Shown in pieces: positions 35,584 through 44,890 of a stretch of 64,000 nt of DNA. The notes under the pieces are model-generated. The model searched no databases. It was not told where the DNA came from and was given only the letters and a program-made list of their open reading frames with translations. A program made the translations under genes and the position numbers. Numbering within the stretch: the first letter of the stretch is position 1; the number at the start of each line of letters is the position of its first letter. The stretch is taken from contig NZ_JXDG01000042.1 of NCBI RefSeq assembly GCF_000820515.1, forward strand, positions 62,001 through 126,000, read 5' to 3'. This stretch comes from Pseudomonas batumici. Its GTDB lineage: Bacteria; Pseudomonadota; Gammaproteobacteria; Pseudomonadales; Pseudomonadaceae.

Positions 35584-37907
35584 AAGTGTTCTACGCCAGA
35601 CGCTGGGCCGACCTGCCGCTACGGGGCAAGGCCCTGGTGGTGATTTCCCTGCCCCTGGTGATCCTGTTGCTGTCGCTGGTGTTGATCTACATCACCGAAC
35701 GCCAGACCGCACACGCTGAAGAAGACGTACGCCGGGTATTGCGGGTGCAAGGCGATATCCAGACCGTACACACCTTGCTCGCCGAGGCCGCCGCCAGCGT
35801 GCGCGGCTATCTGTTGACCCACCGGGAGGATTTCCTGCCGGGCTATCTGAAGGCCAAGCCGCTGATCGAATCGGCCCTGCGCCGGCTGGACGGCAACGTG
35901 CGCGATGAACGGGTGCGCGAGCAACTGAAAGCCATTACGCCGCTGATCAACAGCAAAATCGGTGGCCTGGAGGAAATGCTCGCTGACCGTGAGGCGAGTC
36001 CCGAGTCGATCACGAGCATCCTGATCAACAACAAATACATCCTCGACGAACTGCGCGAGCACATCGGCAGCATCCTGACCCTTGAGGACACGCTGCTGGC
36101 CGAACGCACCGCCGCCGCTGCCGCGACCCGCCAGCGCCTGCTGCTCTCGACCTTGCTGGCCGCCCTCTGCGGGCTGTTCGGCGCCGTCGTTGCGGTGCTG
36201 CTCCTGTCCAAAGGCATCGTCGCCCGGGTACAGCACGTACAGGGCAACGCCCAACGCCTGGCCCTCGGCCAGCCGTTACTGCCGCAACCGCCGGAGAACG
36301 ATGAGATCGGCCAACTGGGCAGCCGCCTGGTGGAGGCCGGGCTGCTGCTGGCCGAACGCGAGCGGGCGCTGCGCGACAATGAAGAGCGTTTGCGGCTGAT
36401 CATCGACGGCGTGAAGGACTATGGGATCTTCGCCCTCGATACCCGGGGCTTCGTCACCAGCTGGAACGCCGGCGCCGAGCGGATCAAGGGCTACACGGAA
36501 CAGGAAATCATCGGCCAACACTTCTCGGTGTTCTACCTGGCGCAGGAGTGCCCGCAGCATCCCGAACTGGCACTGCGCGAGGCCACTCGCGACGGTCACT
36601 ACATGGAGGAGGCCTGGCGCAGGCGCAAGGATGGCAGCCGCTTCTGGGCCAGCGTGGTGATCACCGCGCAATACGACAACAGCGGTGCCTTGCGCGGTTT
36701 TTCCAAGATCACCCGGGACATTACCGATCGCCGCGCGGCCGAGATTGAGCTGAGCACCGCTCGCGAGGAAGCGGAGCGTGCCAGCCGGGCGAAAAGCGAG
36801 TTCCTATCGCGCATGAGCCACGAACTGCGCACACCGCTCAATTCGATCCTGGGCTTTGCACAACTGCTGGAAATGGACTCGACCCAAGGGCAAAAGGCGC
36901 AGATCGGACATATTCTGCGGGCCGGCAAACACCTGCTGACCCTGATCAACGAAGTGCTGGACATCGCCAGGATCGAATCCGGGAACCTGCCGCTGAACAT
37001 CGAGTCCGTGCCCTTGGCGATCGCCCTGCAGGAAGCCCTGACACTGGTCTCGCCGATGGCCGCCGACGCCGGCATCCACCTGCTGCCATTGCCGACGCTG
37101 ACCGTCGACAGCGGGATCGTCGCGGATCGACAACGCCTGACCCAGGTGCTGCTGAACCTGCTGTCCAACGCCATCAAGTACAACCGGCCCCAGGGTCAAG
37201 TCAGCATCGACGTCAAGCTGGAGCAACAGCGCATCGCCGTGTCGGTCAGCGATACCGGCAAGGGCATTGCCGCCGATCGCCTCGATCAACTGTTCAAGCC
37301 GTTCGAACGCCTGGAAATCGACCCGAACGTGGAAGGCAGCGGCCTTGGCCTGGCGCTGAGCAAGAATCTGCTGGAAATGATGCAAGGCAGCCTGACCGTG
37401 CAAAGCCAGGCTGGCGTCGGCTCCAGATTCACCCTGGAGCTGCCTTTTGTACGCTTGCAGCAAAGCGTCGCGCCGACCGCCCCGCCCGTTGACAACCGCC
37501 CGGGAATCCCCGCCCTCGCCGGCCCGGACTTCCGTGGCCAGGTCTTGTACATCGAGGACAATCTCTCCAGCCTGGCGCTGATCGAAACACTGTTGCAACG
37601 CCGACCCGGGATCAAACTGCTGTCCAGCATGCAAGGGCAACTGGGACTCGACCTCGCGGCGCAACACGCGCCACAACTGATTCTGCTGGATGTTTCCTTG
37701 CCGGATATCGACGGATTGAACGTCCTGCAGCGCTTGCGCCAGTCATCGATCACCCGAACCACCCCGGTGCTGATGATCACCGCCGACGCCAGCGAGCTCA
37801 CTCGCCAGGCCCTGTGCGAAGCGGGCGCCACGGCGGTGCTGAGCAAACCGATTCACATTCCCTCATTCCTTGCCCACCTCGACCAGCACCTTCCGGAGCG
37901 CGCGTGA
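35580..37907 (+). CDS. Hybrid sensor kinase CHASE3-PAS-HisKA-HATPase-REC
   Basis: 775 aa. Membrane helices about 18-38 and 188-210 flank a CHASE3-like periplasmic helical domain (contains RVQGDIQTVHTLLAEAAASV). A HAMP-like linker about 210-255 is followed by a PAS domain about 265-385 (GIFALDTRGFVTSWNAGAER, then ITDRRAAE), HisKA with H414 in SHELRTPL, HATPase (DTGKGIAADRLDQLFKPFE and GSGLGLALSK) and a C-terminal receiver with D704 in LLDVSLPDIDG. It shares overlapping stop/start codons with genes on both sides. Signal unknown. Confidence 0.93.
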   Translation: MKVFYARRWADLPLRGKALVVISLPLVILLLSLVLIYITERQTAHAEEDVRRVLRVQGDIQTVHTLLAEAAASVRGYLLTHREDFLPGYLKAKPLIESALRRLDGNVRDERVREQLKAITPLINSKIGGLEEMLADREASPESITSILINNKYILDELREHIGSILTLEDTLLAERTAAAAATRQRLLLSTLLAALCGLFGAVVAVLLLSKGIVARVQHVQGNAQRLALGQPLLPQPPENDEIGQLGSRLVEAGLLLAERERALRDNEERLRLIIDGVKDYGIFALDTRGFVTSWNAGAERIKGYTEQEIIGQHFSVFYLAQECPQHPELALREATRDGHYMEEAWRRRKDGSRFWASVVITAQYDNSGALRGFSKITRDITDRRAAEIELSTAREEAERASRAKSEFLSRMSHELRTPLNSILGFAQLLEMDSTQGQKAQIGHILRAGKHLLTLINEVLDIARIESGNLPLNIESVPLAIALQEALTLVSPMAADAGIHLLPLPTLTVDSGIVADRQRLTQVLLNLLSNAIKYNRPQGQVSIDVKLEQQRIAVSVSDTGKGIAADRLDQLFKPFERLEIDPNVEGSGLGLALSKNLLEMMQGSLTVQSQAGVGSRFTLELPFVRLQQSVAPTAPPVDNRPGIPALAGPDFRGQVLYIEDNLSSLALIETLLQRRPGIKLLSSMQGQLGLDLAAQHAPQLILLDVSLPDIDGLNVLQRLRQSSITRTTPVLMITADASELTRQALCEAGATAVLSKPIHIPSFLAHLDQHLPERA

Positions 37908-38371
37908 ACACCGACCTACGCATTCTGATCATCGATGACCAACGCCCCAATCTCGATCTGATGGAGCAACTGCTGGTGCGCGAGGGGCTGACCAACGTGC
38001 TGAGCAGCACCCAACCGCTGCGCACCCTGGACCTGTTCAACAGCTTCGAGCCGGACCTGGTGATTCTCGACCTGCACATGCCCGAGTTCGACGGGTTCGC
38101 CATCCTTGAACAGCTCAATCGCCGCATCCCGAGCGGCGAATACCTGCCGATCCTCGTGCTCACCGCCGATGCCACCCGCGACACCCGCCTGCGGGCACTG
38201 TCGCTGGGGGCCAAGGACTTCATCAGCAAGCCACTGGATGCAGTGGAAACCATGCTGCGGGTGTGGAACCTTTTGGAAACCCGCGCGCTCTACAAGACCC
38301 TGCGCACGCTGGTGCCGGCGCATCAGATAGATCTGCTGCGCCAGTCACCCACCCTGGAACCCTTGCTCTGA
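37904..38371 (+). CDS. Stand-alone receiver-domain response regulator
   Basis: 155 aa from a GTG at 37904 that overlaps the hybrid kinase TGA (GTGA) and has CGGAG upstream. Receiver domain: D11-D12 pocket, phospho-D56 in VILDLHMPEFDG and Lys in FISKPLD. After the receiver there is only a short helix (WNLLETRALYKTLRTLVP). Many relatives continue into an HD-GYP or other output domain; here the frame stops at 38371, exactly where similarity to a chemoreceptor on the other strand begins. The gene may therefore be a truncated remnant of a longer regulator or a genuine single-domain protein. Confidence 0.85.
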   Translation: MNTDLRILIIDDQRPNLDLMEQLLVREGLTNVLSSTQPLRTLDLFNSFEPDLVILDLHMPEFDGFAILEQLNRRIPSGEYLPILVLTADATRDTRLRALSLGAKDFISKPLDAVETMLRVWNLLETRALYKTLRTLVPAHQIDLLRQSPTLEPLL

Positions 38372-38694
38372 GATTGTGTTGATTTCACTGATCGAGACGA
38401 AAATTTGCTCAAGCATTGTGCCGCTGATTCGAGTCACCTCAAGTGTGCTGGATGCCCGTTCGCTGTTTAGCTGAATCGAATCGACCGCGATGCCAGTGCT
38501 GCTCTGGATATTGGCAATCATTTTTTCGATTTCCAGCGTCGACTGCTGAGTACGGTGGGCCAGTGTTCGCACCTCATCGGCAACCACTGCAAAACCACGA
38601 CCGGCCTCACCGGCACGCACGGCTTCAATGGCCGCATTAAGTGCAAGCAGATTGGTCTGTTCAGAAACCGACCGGAGCACCTGTTCGCGGCTGG
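38372..38694 (-). pseudogene. Remnant of a methyl-accepting chemotaxis protein
   Basis: Minus-strand translation gives the most conserved chemoreceptor hairpin, VSEQTNLLALNAAIEAVRAG then GRGFAVVADEVRTLAHRT and STLEIEKMIANIQSSTG, so the family is certain. Only about 105 residues remain: no ligand domain, membrane helices, HAMP or C-terminus. It ends at the neighbouring response regulator stop and, on the other side, abuts a LysR fragment on the opposite strand. No ribosome site fits. It is a decayed fragment and not a small gene. Confidence 0.88.
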
Positions 38695-39207
38695 CAGGCG
38701 TTGCTGCAGGATCAACTGGATTTGGTGCTCGGCAGGATTCCGCCCGGCGCACGGGCTGAGGAGTTGGTCTTCGACAGCCTGGGTGAAGAAGCCCTGTGTG
38801 TCATCGCCGGGGCGCAGAACCCCTTGGCCCAGGACACGCAATTGACCTGGGGCGAACTGCGGAACATGACCTGGGTGCTGCAACAACAGCCCAGTCCGAT
38901 GCGCACCATCATCAACCAGGTCTTTCATAATGCGCGGATCGATGTCCCGAGCAGCATCGTCGAAACCACGTCGATCATGACCCTGCTGTCGCTGGTCCAG
39001 CAGACCGACATGCTCGGCGTGACGCCGCTCTCGGTCGTCAACGACTATCCCGGTCGCCATCTGCTCGCGGCACTGCCGATCAATTTCGAACCGCGTCTGC
39101 CACCCTTCGGGCTGATCACCCGGCACCATCGGATCATGTCATCGGCGATGCAAGCCTTCATCAACACCGTGAAGACAGAACATCAGTTGCAAGTCGGCGC
39201 CAGGTAA
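38692..39207 (+). pseudogene. Remnant of a LysR-type regulator (effector domain only)
   Basis: About 170 residues of a LysR effector domain: LDLVLGRIPPG, then LGEEALCVIAGAQNPLA and a late TPLSVVNDYPG segment, ending in TAA at 39207. The DNA-binding domain is missing. The nearest upstream ATG (38641) lies within the chemoreceptor fragment on the other strand, so the fusion point is near 38692. The reading frame is still open, which suggests recent truncation. The 119 bases after it, up to 39326, hold no gene I can recognise. Confidence 0.85.
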
Positions 39208-39326
39208 TAGGCCTGGGCCAGACTGTCGCCGGCGCCCTCACCGAGGATGAACAAGCCGCCAACGACCAGTTCCCCCCTTGCTGCTCGCGCTCGAAAACGC
39301 CAGTGCTGGTACTTGACCTCTAGTGA

Positions 39327-40157
39327 TCAGTCAATCAAGCCATGAGCGTCATAGAACGGATACGGCCCTGGGTATTCACCAAATACGGCGTTATGGGTCA
39401 CCAACGCCTGCTCATGCCAGTGATGCAGCAGATACCCCGGCGGTTCCAGATTGAAATGCGCCGGGGCGGTTGGCTGCAGATCCAGCACGATCTGATGTGA
39501 GGTACCGGGGCACACACAAATCAGGCTGGCGCCGAAACGCCGCTGCATCGGCCGATGCAAGTGCCCGCACAACAAGCGCTCCACCTGCGGGTGACGGCCG
39601 ATAAGCCGTTCCAGTGCCGCCGCGTTGATGAACGGCTCGCGGTCCATATGACCGATGCCGCTGGTAAAGGGCGGATGATGCAGAATCAAGAGCGTCGGGG
39701 CATCGGGACGACAGGCCAGTTGTTCATCGAGCCAGCGCAACTGACTGTCCAGCAACTGGCCGCCATGAGCACCGGGGATGGTGGTGTCCAGGCCGATCAG
39801 GCGCAGCGGATGCTCCTCGACCACCCAATCCAGCGGTTCACCGGCCGATCTCGGCAAGTAGGTGTGATCGGCAAATGCCGCCAACAGATGTTCTCGATGG
39901 TCGTGGTTACCGGGCACCAGGTAGCAAGACATGTGCAGGCGTGCCAGTTCGGGGTGCAGCACGGCATACTCATCAGGACGACCGAAGTCGACCAGGTCGC
40001 CACTGACCAGCACGATGTCAGGGCGCGGCTGAAGTGCATTCAGATGATCGACCGCACGCCGCAATGCACCCAGGGTATCGACGACGCCATAACTCAGTCG
40101 TTGAGCGGCTTTGAGATGCAGATCGCTGATCTGCGCAATGAGAAATGAACGATTCAA
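39327..40157 (-). CDS. GpdQ/CpdA-like metallophosphodiesterase
   Basis: 276 aa. All five metallophosphoesterase blocks are present: AQISDLH (D12, H14), SGDLVDFG, PGNHDH, HHPP and GHLH. Spacing and the GRPDEYAVLHPELARL segment resemble Enterobacter GpdQ glycerophosphodiesterase as well as CpdA. No ATG fits; a TTG at 40157 with AGAGAG six bases upstream starts just before the first metal motif. It lies 25 bases after the ABC ATPase gene and ends the lacI-ABC operon. No signal peptide, so it would act in the cytoplasm on an imported phosphodiester; the substrate is inferred. Confidence 0.85.
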   Translation of the reverse strand: MNRSFLIAQISDLHLKAAQRLSYGVVDTLGALRRAVDHLNALQPRPDIVLVSGDLVDFGRPDEYAVLHPELARLHMSCYLVPGNHDHREHLLAAFADHTYLPRSAGEPLDWVVEEHPLRLIGLDTTIPGAHGGQLLDSQLRWLDEQLACRPDAPTLLILHHPPFTSGIGHMDREPFINAAALERLIGRHPQVERLLCGHLHRPMQRRFGASLICVCPGTSHQIVLDLQPTAPAHFNLEPPGYLLHHWHEQALVTHNAVFGEYPGPYPFYDAHGLID

Positions 40158-40182
40158 AATAAGCTCTCTGGAAATCAGGACA

Positions 40183-41214
40183 TCAGGATTGCAGGGTGAA
40201 CAGCACCTGTGGCTCGACGGCCAAGGCAATCGGCGCGCCTGCGGCATGGATGACGCCATCGGTGCTGTCCACCAACAATGGCTGGGCGGCGCCGACATCC
40301 ACCAGGAGGCGGCTTTGGGCTCCCTGGAAAAACTGACCGACAAGACGTCCGCGTAGATGCCCCTGGCACGCCATCACCCGTAGATGTTCAGGGCGGCAAT
40401 ACACGGTGGCGGGCAGACTGGCGCCGTTCCATGGCAGTTCGCCGCCGTTGACTTTCAAACCCTCGGTCGTGCGCTCGATCACCGAAAAGGCATTGAGGTT
40501 GCCGACAAAACTGGCGACGAAAGCATTGGCCGGCTGCTGATAGATTTCCCGCGGGCTGGCCAATTGCGCGACGCGGCCCTGCTCCATCACCAGAATGCGA
40601 TTCCCCAGCGCCATGGCTTCTCCCTGGTCGTGGGTGACGAACACGGCGGTAATTCCCAGGCTGCGCAACAGCTGATCCAACTCGCCGCGCAAGCGCTCGC
40701 GCAACTGCGCATCCAGCGCCGCCAAGGGCTCGTCGAGCAGCAACACCCGAGGCCGGGGGGCCAGGGCCCGGGCCAGGGCGACTCGTTGGCGTTGACCGCC
40801 GGACAACTCGTGAATGCTGCGTTTGCCGTGGTCATGCAGGCCGACCAGCTCCAGCAGCTCCGCACAACGCTTGTTGCGCTCGGCGGGCGACAGGCCGCGA
40901 ATCTTCAAGCCGTAAACGATGTTGCCGGCCACATCCAGGTTCGGAAACAAGGCGTAGTTCTGGAACACCATGCCCACATTGCGGCGCTCGATGGGCAGGT
41001 GCGTGACCTCGTTGTCGCCAAAAAATATCTGCCCCACATCCGGACGTTCCAGACCGGCGATCAGGCGTAGGGTCGTGGTTTTACCGCAGCCGGACGGGCC
41101 GAGAACCGCCAGGGTCTCCCCCGCCGCTATGGTCAGGTCCAGGTCATGCACGGCGACTGTGCCGTCAGCGAACGCCTTGCGGCACCCCTGTAGGCGAATG
41201 GTGGTCCCGGTCAT
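40183..41214 (-). CDS. ABC transporter ATPase, iron/polyamine/phosphonate type
   Basis: 343 aa. Walker A GPSGCGKTT, Q-loop FQNYALFPN, signature LSGGQRQRVALARAL, Walker B VLLLDEPLAALD and the H-loop VTHDQGEAM are all intact. A TOBE-like C-terminal region follows (VYCRPEHLRVM). This long form is typical of the FbpC/PotA/PhnT group. The ATG at 41214 overlaps the preceding permease stop by four bases. Works with the two permeases and binding protein encoded upstream. Confidence 0.9.
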   Translation of the reverse strand: MTGTTIRLQGCRKAFADGTVAVHDLDLTIAAGETLAVLGPSGCGKTTTLRLIAGLERPDVGQIFFGDNEVTHLPIERRNVGMVFQNYALFPNLDVAGNIVYGLKIRGLSPAERNKRCAELLELVGLHDHGKRSIHELSGGQRQRVALARALAPRPRVLLLDEPLAALDAQLRERLRGELDQLLRSLGITAVFVTHDQGEAMALGNRILVMEQGRVAQLASPREIYQQPANAFVASFVGNLNAFSVIERTTEGLKVNGGELPWNGASLPATVYCRPEHLRVMACQGHLRGRLVGQFFQGAQSRLLVDVGAAQPLLVDSTDGVIHAAGAPIALAVEPQVLFTLQS

Positions 41215-42005
41215 CGATGTTCTCCACGGGAAAGACGGGCGCTGATGGCCTGCAACGCAATCAGCAGCGGTACGATCATCATCAGGAAAATGAGGGTGTA
41301 GGCGCTGGCGACTTCCAGCCTGGCCGAGGCATAGCTGTCGGCGAGTCCCACCGGCAAGGTCTTGGTCATCGGGGTGTGGAGCATCCAGGTCAGGTTGAAC
41401 TCACCCAACGACAGGGTGACGACCATCAACACGCCGGCGAGGATCCCCGCTCGGCAGTTGGGTAGCACCACACTGAAGAAACGCCGGATCGGCCCGGCGC
41501 CAAGGCTGGCCGCCGCCTCTTCCAGGACCGGCAGATGCTGGCGTTGCATCACCGCCATCACCGGGCGCACCAGAAACGGCAGGGTGAACAGCACATGGCC
41601 GACCAGAATGAACACCCAGCTGCCGCGAAACTCGCCAAACTGGCCATAGGTCAACAACAATGCCAGGGCGCTGGCCAGACCGGGCATGGCGACCGGTAGC
41701 ACCATCAGCTCCTCGAAGGCGCGGCTGAAGCGATTGTTCATCCGTACCAACGCATAAGCCGCCGGCACGCCCAGCACACAGACACATAGCGCACAGGCTA
41801 GCGCCAGTTGCAGGGAGAGCCAGACGGTCGGAGAGTAGGCCTGCCAGACTTGCCCCAGCCAATCGAGCGTCAGGCCGCTGGACAGCCCCTGGAAATAATT
41901 ACGGGTCAACCCGGCCAATAGCGACATCAGCACGGGCACCAGCATGAAGGCGCAAACCAGCAGGGTAAAAGCCAGTTGCCCGATAAACAACGCCGAGCGC
42001 TTCAC
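41211..42005 (-). CDS. ABC transporter permease (second)
   Basis: 264 aa, about six membrane helices, beginning MKRSALFIGQLAFTLLVCAF. The EAA cytoplasmic loop is visible as EEAAASLGAGPIRRFFSVVL, the coupling site for the ATPase. It belongs to the PotC/PhnV-like class of inner-membrane permeases. Start and stop codons overlap both neighbours by four bases (ATGA), so the three genes are translationally coupled. Confidence 0.9.
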   Translation of the reverse strand: MKRSALFIGQLAFTLLVCAFMLVPVLMSLLAGLTRNYFQGLSSGLTLDWLGQVWQAYSPTVWLSLQLALACALCVCVLGVPAAYALVRMNNRFSRAFEELMVLPVAMPGLASALALLLTYGQFGEFRGSWVFILVGHVLFTLPFLVRPVMAVMQRQHLPVLEEAAASLGAGPIRRFFSVVLPNCRAGILAGVLMVVTLSLGEFNLTWMLHTPMTKTLPVGLADSYASARLEVASAYTLIFLMMIVPLLIALQAISARLSRGEHR

Positions 42006-42868
42006 AGGACTGCCCCCGATTCCTTGACCAGCCGACGGACCAGCAACAGCACAGCCCAGGTCACCGCGCCCAGCACCACCGACAGGGCAGCGGCCAGCGC
42101 GAAATTGGCGTAGTTGGTGAACACGTTATAAATCGCTACCGGGGTCACGTTCAGCCGTGTGCCCAGGGTGAAGGCCGTGCCAAAGGCGCCCATGGACGTC
42201 GCAAAGCAGATCGCCCCGCAAGAAACCAGCGCAGGCGCCAAACCGGGAACGATGACATCACAGACCACTCGCCAATGACCCGCCCCCAGTGAATGGGCAG
42301 CTTCTTCCAGGCTGCGATCCAGGCTTTCACACGCCGCCATCACCGTGAGAATCACCCGCGGAATCGAGAAGTACAGGTAGCCGATGAACAATCCCACCAG
42401 CGAGTAGGCAAAAATCCAGCGCTCACCCGCCAGCTCAAGGCCAAGGGTGGCGAACAATCCTTGGCGGCCGGCCAGCAGGATCACCAGGAAGCCGACCACC
42501 ACGCCGGGAAACGCCAGTGGGAAGGTCAACAAGGCGACCAACGCCGAACGGCCGAAGAAGCGCTGGCGAGCAAGAAACACCCCGCTGAAGCCGCCCACCA
42601 ACAGCGCCGCTAGGGTCACCACCAGCGCAAGCATGCAGGTCTGCGCCAGGCTGCCCAGGTATTGCGCGCTGGTCAGCACCTGCCAATAGCCACTGTCGCT
42701 GCCATCGCGACCTTGCCCACCCAGCACGATCAGGTGCGCCAGTGGCAATAACCAGAACGCCGACAGCACGGTTGCTGCCGGCGCCAGCGCCCAGGCAGCG
42801 GTCGGTCGCAAGCGTGGCACGAGGGTCCGACCCGAACGGCCTTCCTGAGCGTTTACCTGCGAAGCCAT
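42002..42868 (-). CDS. ABC transporter permease (first)
   Basis: 288 aa from the ATG at 42868; a GTG one codon earlier is equally possible. About six membrane helices. The EAA loop appears as LEEAAHSLGAGHWRVVCDVI. It is of the PotB/PhnU type and pairs with the next permease to form the channel. It starts three bases after the binding-protein stop. Confidence 0.9.
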   Translation of the reverse strand: MASQVNAQEGRSGRTLVPRLRPTAAWALAPAATVLSAFWLLPLAHLIVLGGQGRDGSDSGYWQVLTSAQYLGSLAQTCMLALVVTLAALLVGGFSGVFLARQRFFGRSALVALLTFPLAFPGVVVGFLVILLAGRQGLFATLGLELAGERWIFAYSLVGLFIGYLYFSIPRVILTVMAACESLDRSLEEAAHSLGAGHWRVVCDVIVPGLAPALVSCGAICFATSMGAFGTAFTLGTRLNVTPVAIYNVFTNYANFALAAALSVVLGAVTWAVLLLVRRLVKESGAVL

Positions 42869-42871
42869 CAC

Positions 42872-43876
42872 TTACTTGACCTCGCTCAGATAACGCGCGG
42901 AGAAGGCTTCCTGCACCGCCGCCATGTGTTCGTAATTGACCACGCCGGCCCGGGCGTAGTCGCTGTCCGGCAGGAACTGCGCGGCGACGTCCGCAGGCAT
43001 CTTTATGGCCCGAACCGGCCGCAGGTACGCCTTGGCCCACAGGGCCTGGCCTTGATCGGACAGGACGAAATCCAACACTTTCTCGGCGTTGGCCCGATGC
43101 GGGGCCTTACCGACCATGCTCATCACATAGGGCACGCTGATGCTGCCCTCCCTGGGAATCACGAACGCGACGTTGGCATGGTCCTTGTACCGCGCCCGAT
43201 AGGCGTTGAAGTCGTAATCGACCAGAATCGGCAATTCACCGGACAACACCCGGGCGTAGGCGGTCTGCTTGGGCACGATGGGCGCGTTTTTCGCCAGTTT
43301 CTGGAAGTAATCGATGGCTGGCGCGAAGTTATCCAGGTTGCCACCCATGGCCTGGTTGATGGCCACCGCCGTAACGTAACCGACAAAGGCGCTGGATGGA
43401 TCGAGGTAGCCCACCATGCCTTTATATTCCGGCTTGAGCAGGTCGCTCCAGCTTTGTGGCGCGGGCAAGCCGCCCAGCGCATCGACGTTGACCATGATGC
43501 CCAAGGTGCCGGAATGAATCGCAAACCAGTGACCTTCCGGGTCTTTCAGGCCGGCGGGAATCTGTTCCCAGTCCTTGGGTTTATAGGTACCGACCACGCC
43601 GGCCTTTTGCGCCTGCAAGCCGAAGGTGACGCCGTAATACACCACGTCAGCCACCGGTGCGGCTTGTTCGGCGACCAACTGCGCCAGTGACTGACCGGAG
43701 TTCTTGTTGTCCTGCGGGACCTGCACGCCGGTCGTATCGGCAATCGCCTTGAGTTGCGTGCCCCAGTCCGCCCACTCCGGCGGGCAGTTGTAGCAAATGG
43801 CCGTTTCCACGGCTTGCGCCAGGTTGACCACGCCGCATAGCAGCAACGCTGTCAGGGTTTTACTGATGCGGATCAT
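42872..43876 (-). CDS. Periplasmic binding protein, iron/2-aminoethylphosphonate-type family
   Basis: 334 aa from the ATG at 43876 (GGAGA upstream), with a signal peptide (ALLLCGVVNLAQA). The early mature sequence has a notable CYNCPPEW pair of cysteines. Further features are VVYYGVTFGLQAQKAGVVG, IHSGTLGIMVNVDAL, and SDQGQALWAKAYLRPVRA, placing it in the class of extracellular solute-binding proteins that take ferric ions, thiamine, AEP or other phospho compounds. The actual ligand cannot be read from sequence. It overlaps the lacI 3' end by 17 bases. Confidence 0.85.
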   Translation of the reverse strand: MIRISKTLTALLLCGVVNLAQAVETAICYNCPPEWADWGTQLKAIADTTGVQVPQDNKNSGQSLAQLVAEQAAPVADVVYYGVTFGLQAQKAGVVGTYKPKDWEQIPAGLKDPEGHWFAIHSGTLGIMVNVDALGGLPAPQSWSDLLKPEYKGMVGYLDPSSAFVGYVTAVAINQAMGGNLDNFAPAIDYFQKLAKNAPIVPKQTAYARVLSGELPILVDYDFNAYRARYKDHANVAFVIPREGSISVPYVMSMVGKAPHRANAEKVLDFVLSDQGQALWAKAYLRPVRAIKMPADVAAQFLPDSDYARAGVVNYEHMAAVQEAFSARYLSEVK

Positions 43877-44879
43877 CACATGTCTCCTCGTAGGGTCGAG
43901 TACTTTCGCCTGGCCGGATATGGCAAGGCAGGCAATGGGAAGCCGGTGCGGCACCGGCGATCTGCGCCAGCAATTGATCGATCACGGTATTAGCCAGCGT
44001 CGCGATGGGTTGAACGACGCTGCACAGCGTCGGGTGTATCTGGGTGCCGAGGGCGATGCCGTCGAAGCCAATGACCGAGAGCTGCCGGGGTACGCTCCAG
44101 CCGTTGCGGCGCAGTTGCGCAATCAGGCTGATCGCCAGCAAATCGTTGGAACAGACCAGCGCACTGAGTGCCTGCGGGCCGTGCAGTAACGGCTCGAGAG
44201 CGGCGAAGTCGGCCTGGGTGTGGGCGGGCATTTCGATCACCGGCAGGCTGTCGAGGCCCGCCTCACGCATCGCCTCGCAATAACCGGCGTAACGCAGGCG
44301 AGCGCGGTCGGACTGCAAGGCGGGACCTGCGACCATGCCGATCCGCCGATGCCCTGCGTCCAGCAGATAACGGGTGGCAAGCGCCATGCCCGCGCGGTTA
44401 TCCACGGACACGGTGCTGTAGTCGGGATTACCGGGCTGGTGATAGGCCAGGACAAAAGGCGTGTCTTCGCCGGCAAGGCTTTGCAGCACCCGGCTCCGAT
44501 CAGCATCGGTCACCGTCAGGACCAGGCCATCGACGCGCTGACGCAACAGTTCCTCGACCACCGCGCTTTCGCGCTCGCTGCTGTAGTCGGTGGTTGCCAG
44601 CAACAGGTTGTAACCACGCAGGCGTGCAGCGCGTTCCATCGACTGGAATTGCTCGGCGAACACCGGGTTGAGCAGATTGGGAACCACGACACCAATCAGG
44701 TTGGTGGTTTGCAGGCGCAGTTGGCGGCCGAGACGATTGGGCCGAAAACCCAGTTGCCGCGCCGCGGCGAACACTTGTTCCCGAGTGGTCGGACGCACCA
44801 CATCAGGGGAGGCAAAGACTCGCGCCGCGGTCGCCCGCGAAACCCCTGCCAGTCGTGCAACCTCTTTCAAATCAGTCAT
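43860..44879 (-). CDS. LacI-family transcriptional regulator
   Basis: 339 aa. LacI HTH at the extreme N-terminus (LKEVARLAGVSRATAARVFA) with hinge region up to residue 60, then a periplasmic-binding-protein-like effector domain (LIGVVVPNLLNPVFAEQFQS, VSVDNRAGMALATRYLLDAG, ALVCSNDLLAISLI). It is the first gene of the transporter-phosphodiesterase operon and its 3' end overlaps the binding-protein gene. A perfect 14-base palindrome 11 bases before its start is the likely site of autoregulation. Confidence 0.92.
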   Translation of the reverse strand: MTDLKEVARLAGVSRATAARVFASPDVVRPTTREQVFAAARQLGFRPNRLGRQLRLQTTNLIGVVVPNLLNPVFAEQFQSMERAARLRGYNLLLATTDYSSERESAVVEELLRQRVDGLVLTVTDADRSRVLQSLAGEDTPFVLAYHQPGNPDYSTVSVDNRAGMALATRYLLDAGHRRIGMVAGPALQSDRARLRYAGYCEAMREAGLDSLPVIEMPAHTQADFAALEPLLHGPQALSALVCSNDLLAISLIAQLRRNGWSVPRQLSVIGFDGIALGTQIHPTLCSVVQPIATLANTVIDQLLAQIAGAAPASHCLPCHIRPGESTRPYEETCDDPHQ

Positions 44880-44890
44880 TTTTGCTCGCT

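Noticed and set aside
38345..38752. Small intact chemotaxis gene
   Set aside because: Lacks start context, sensor, membrane and C-terminal parts; ends are junctions with unrelated sequence.
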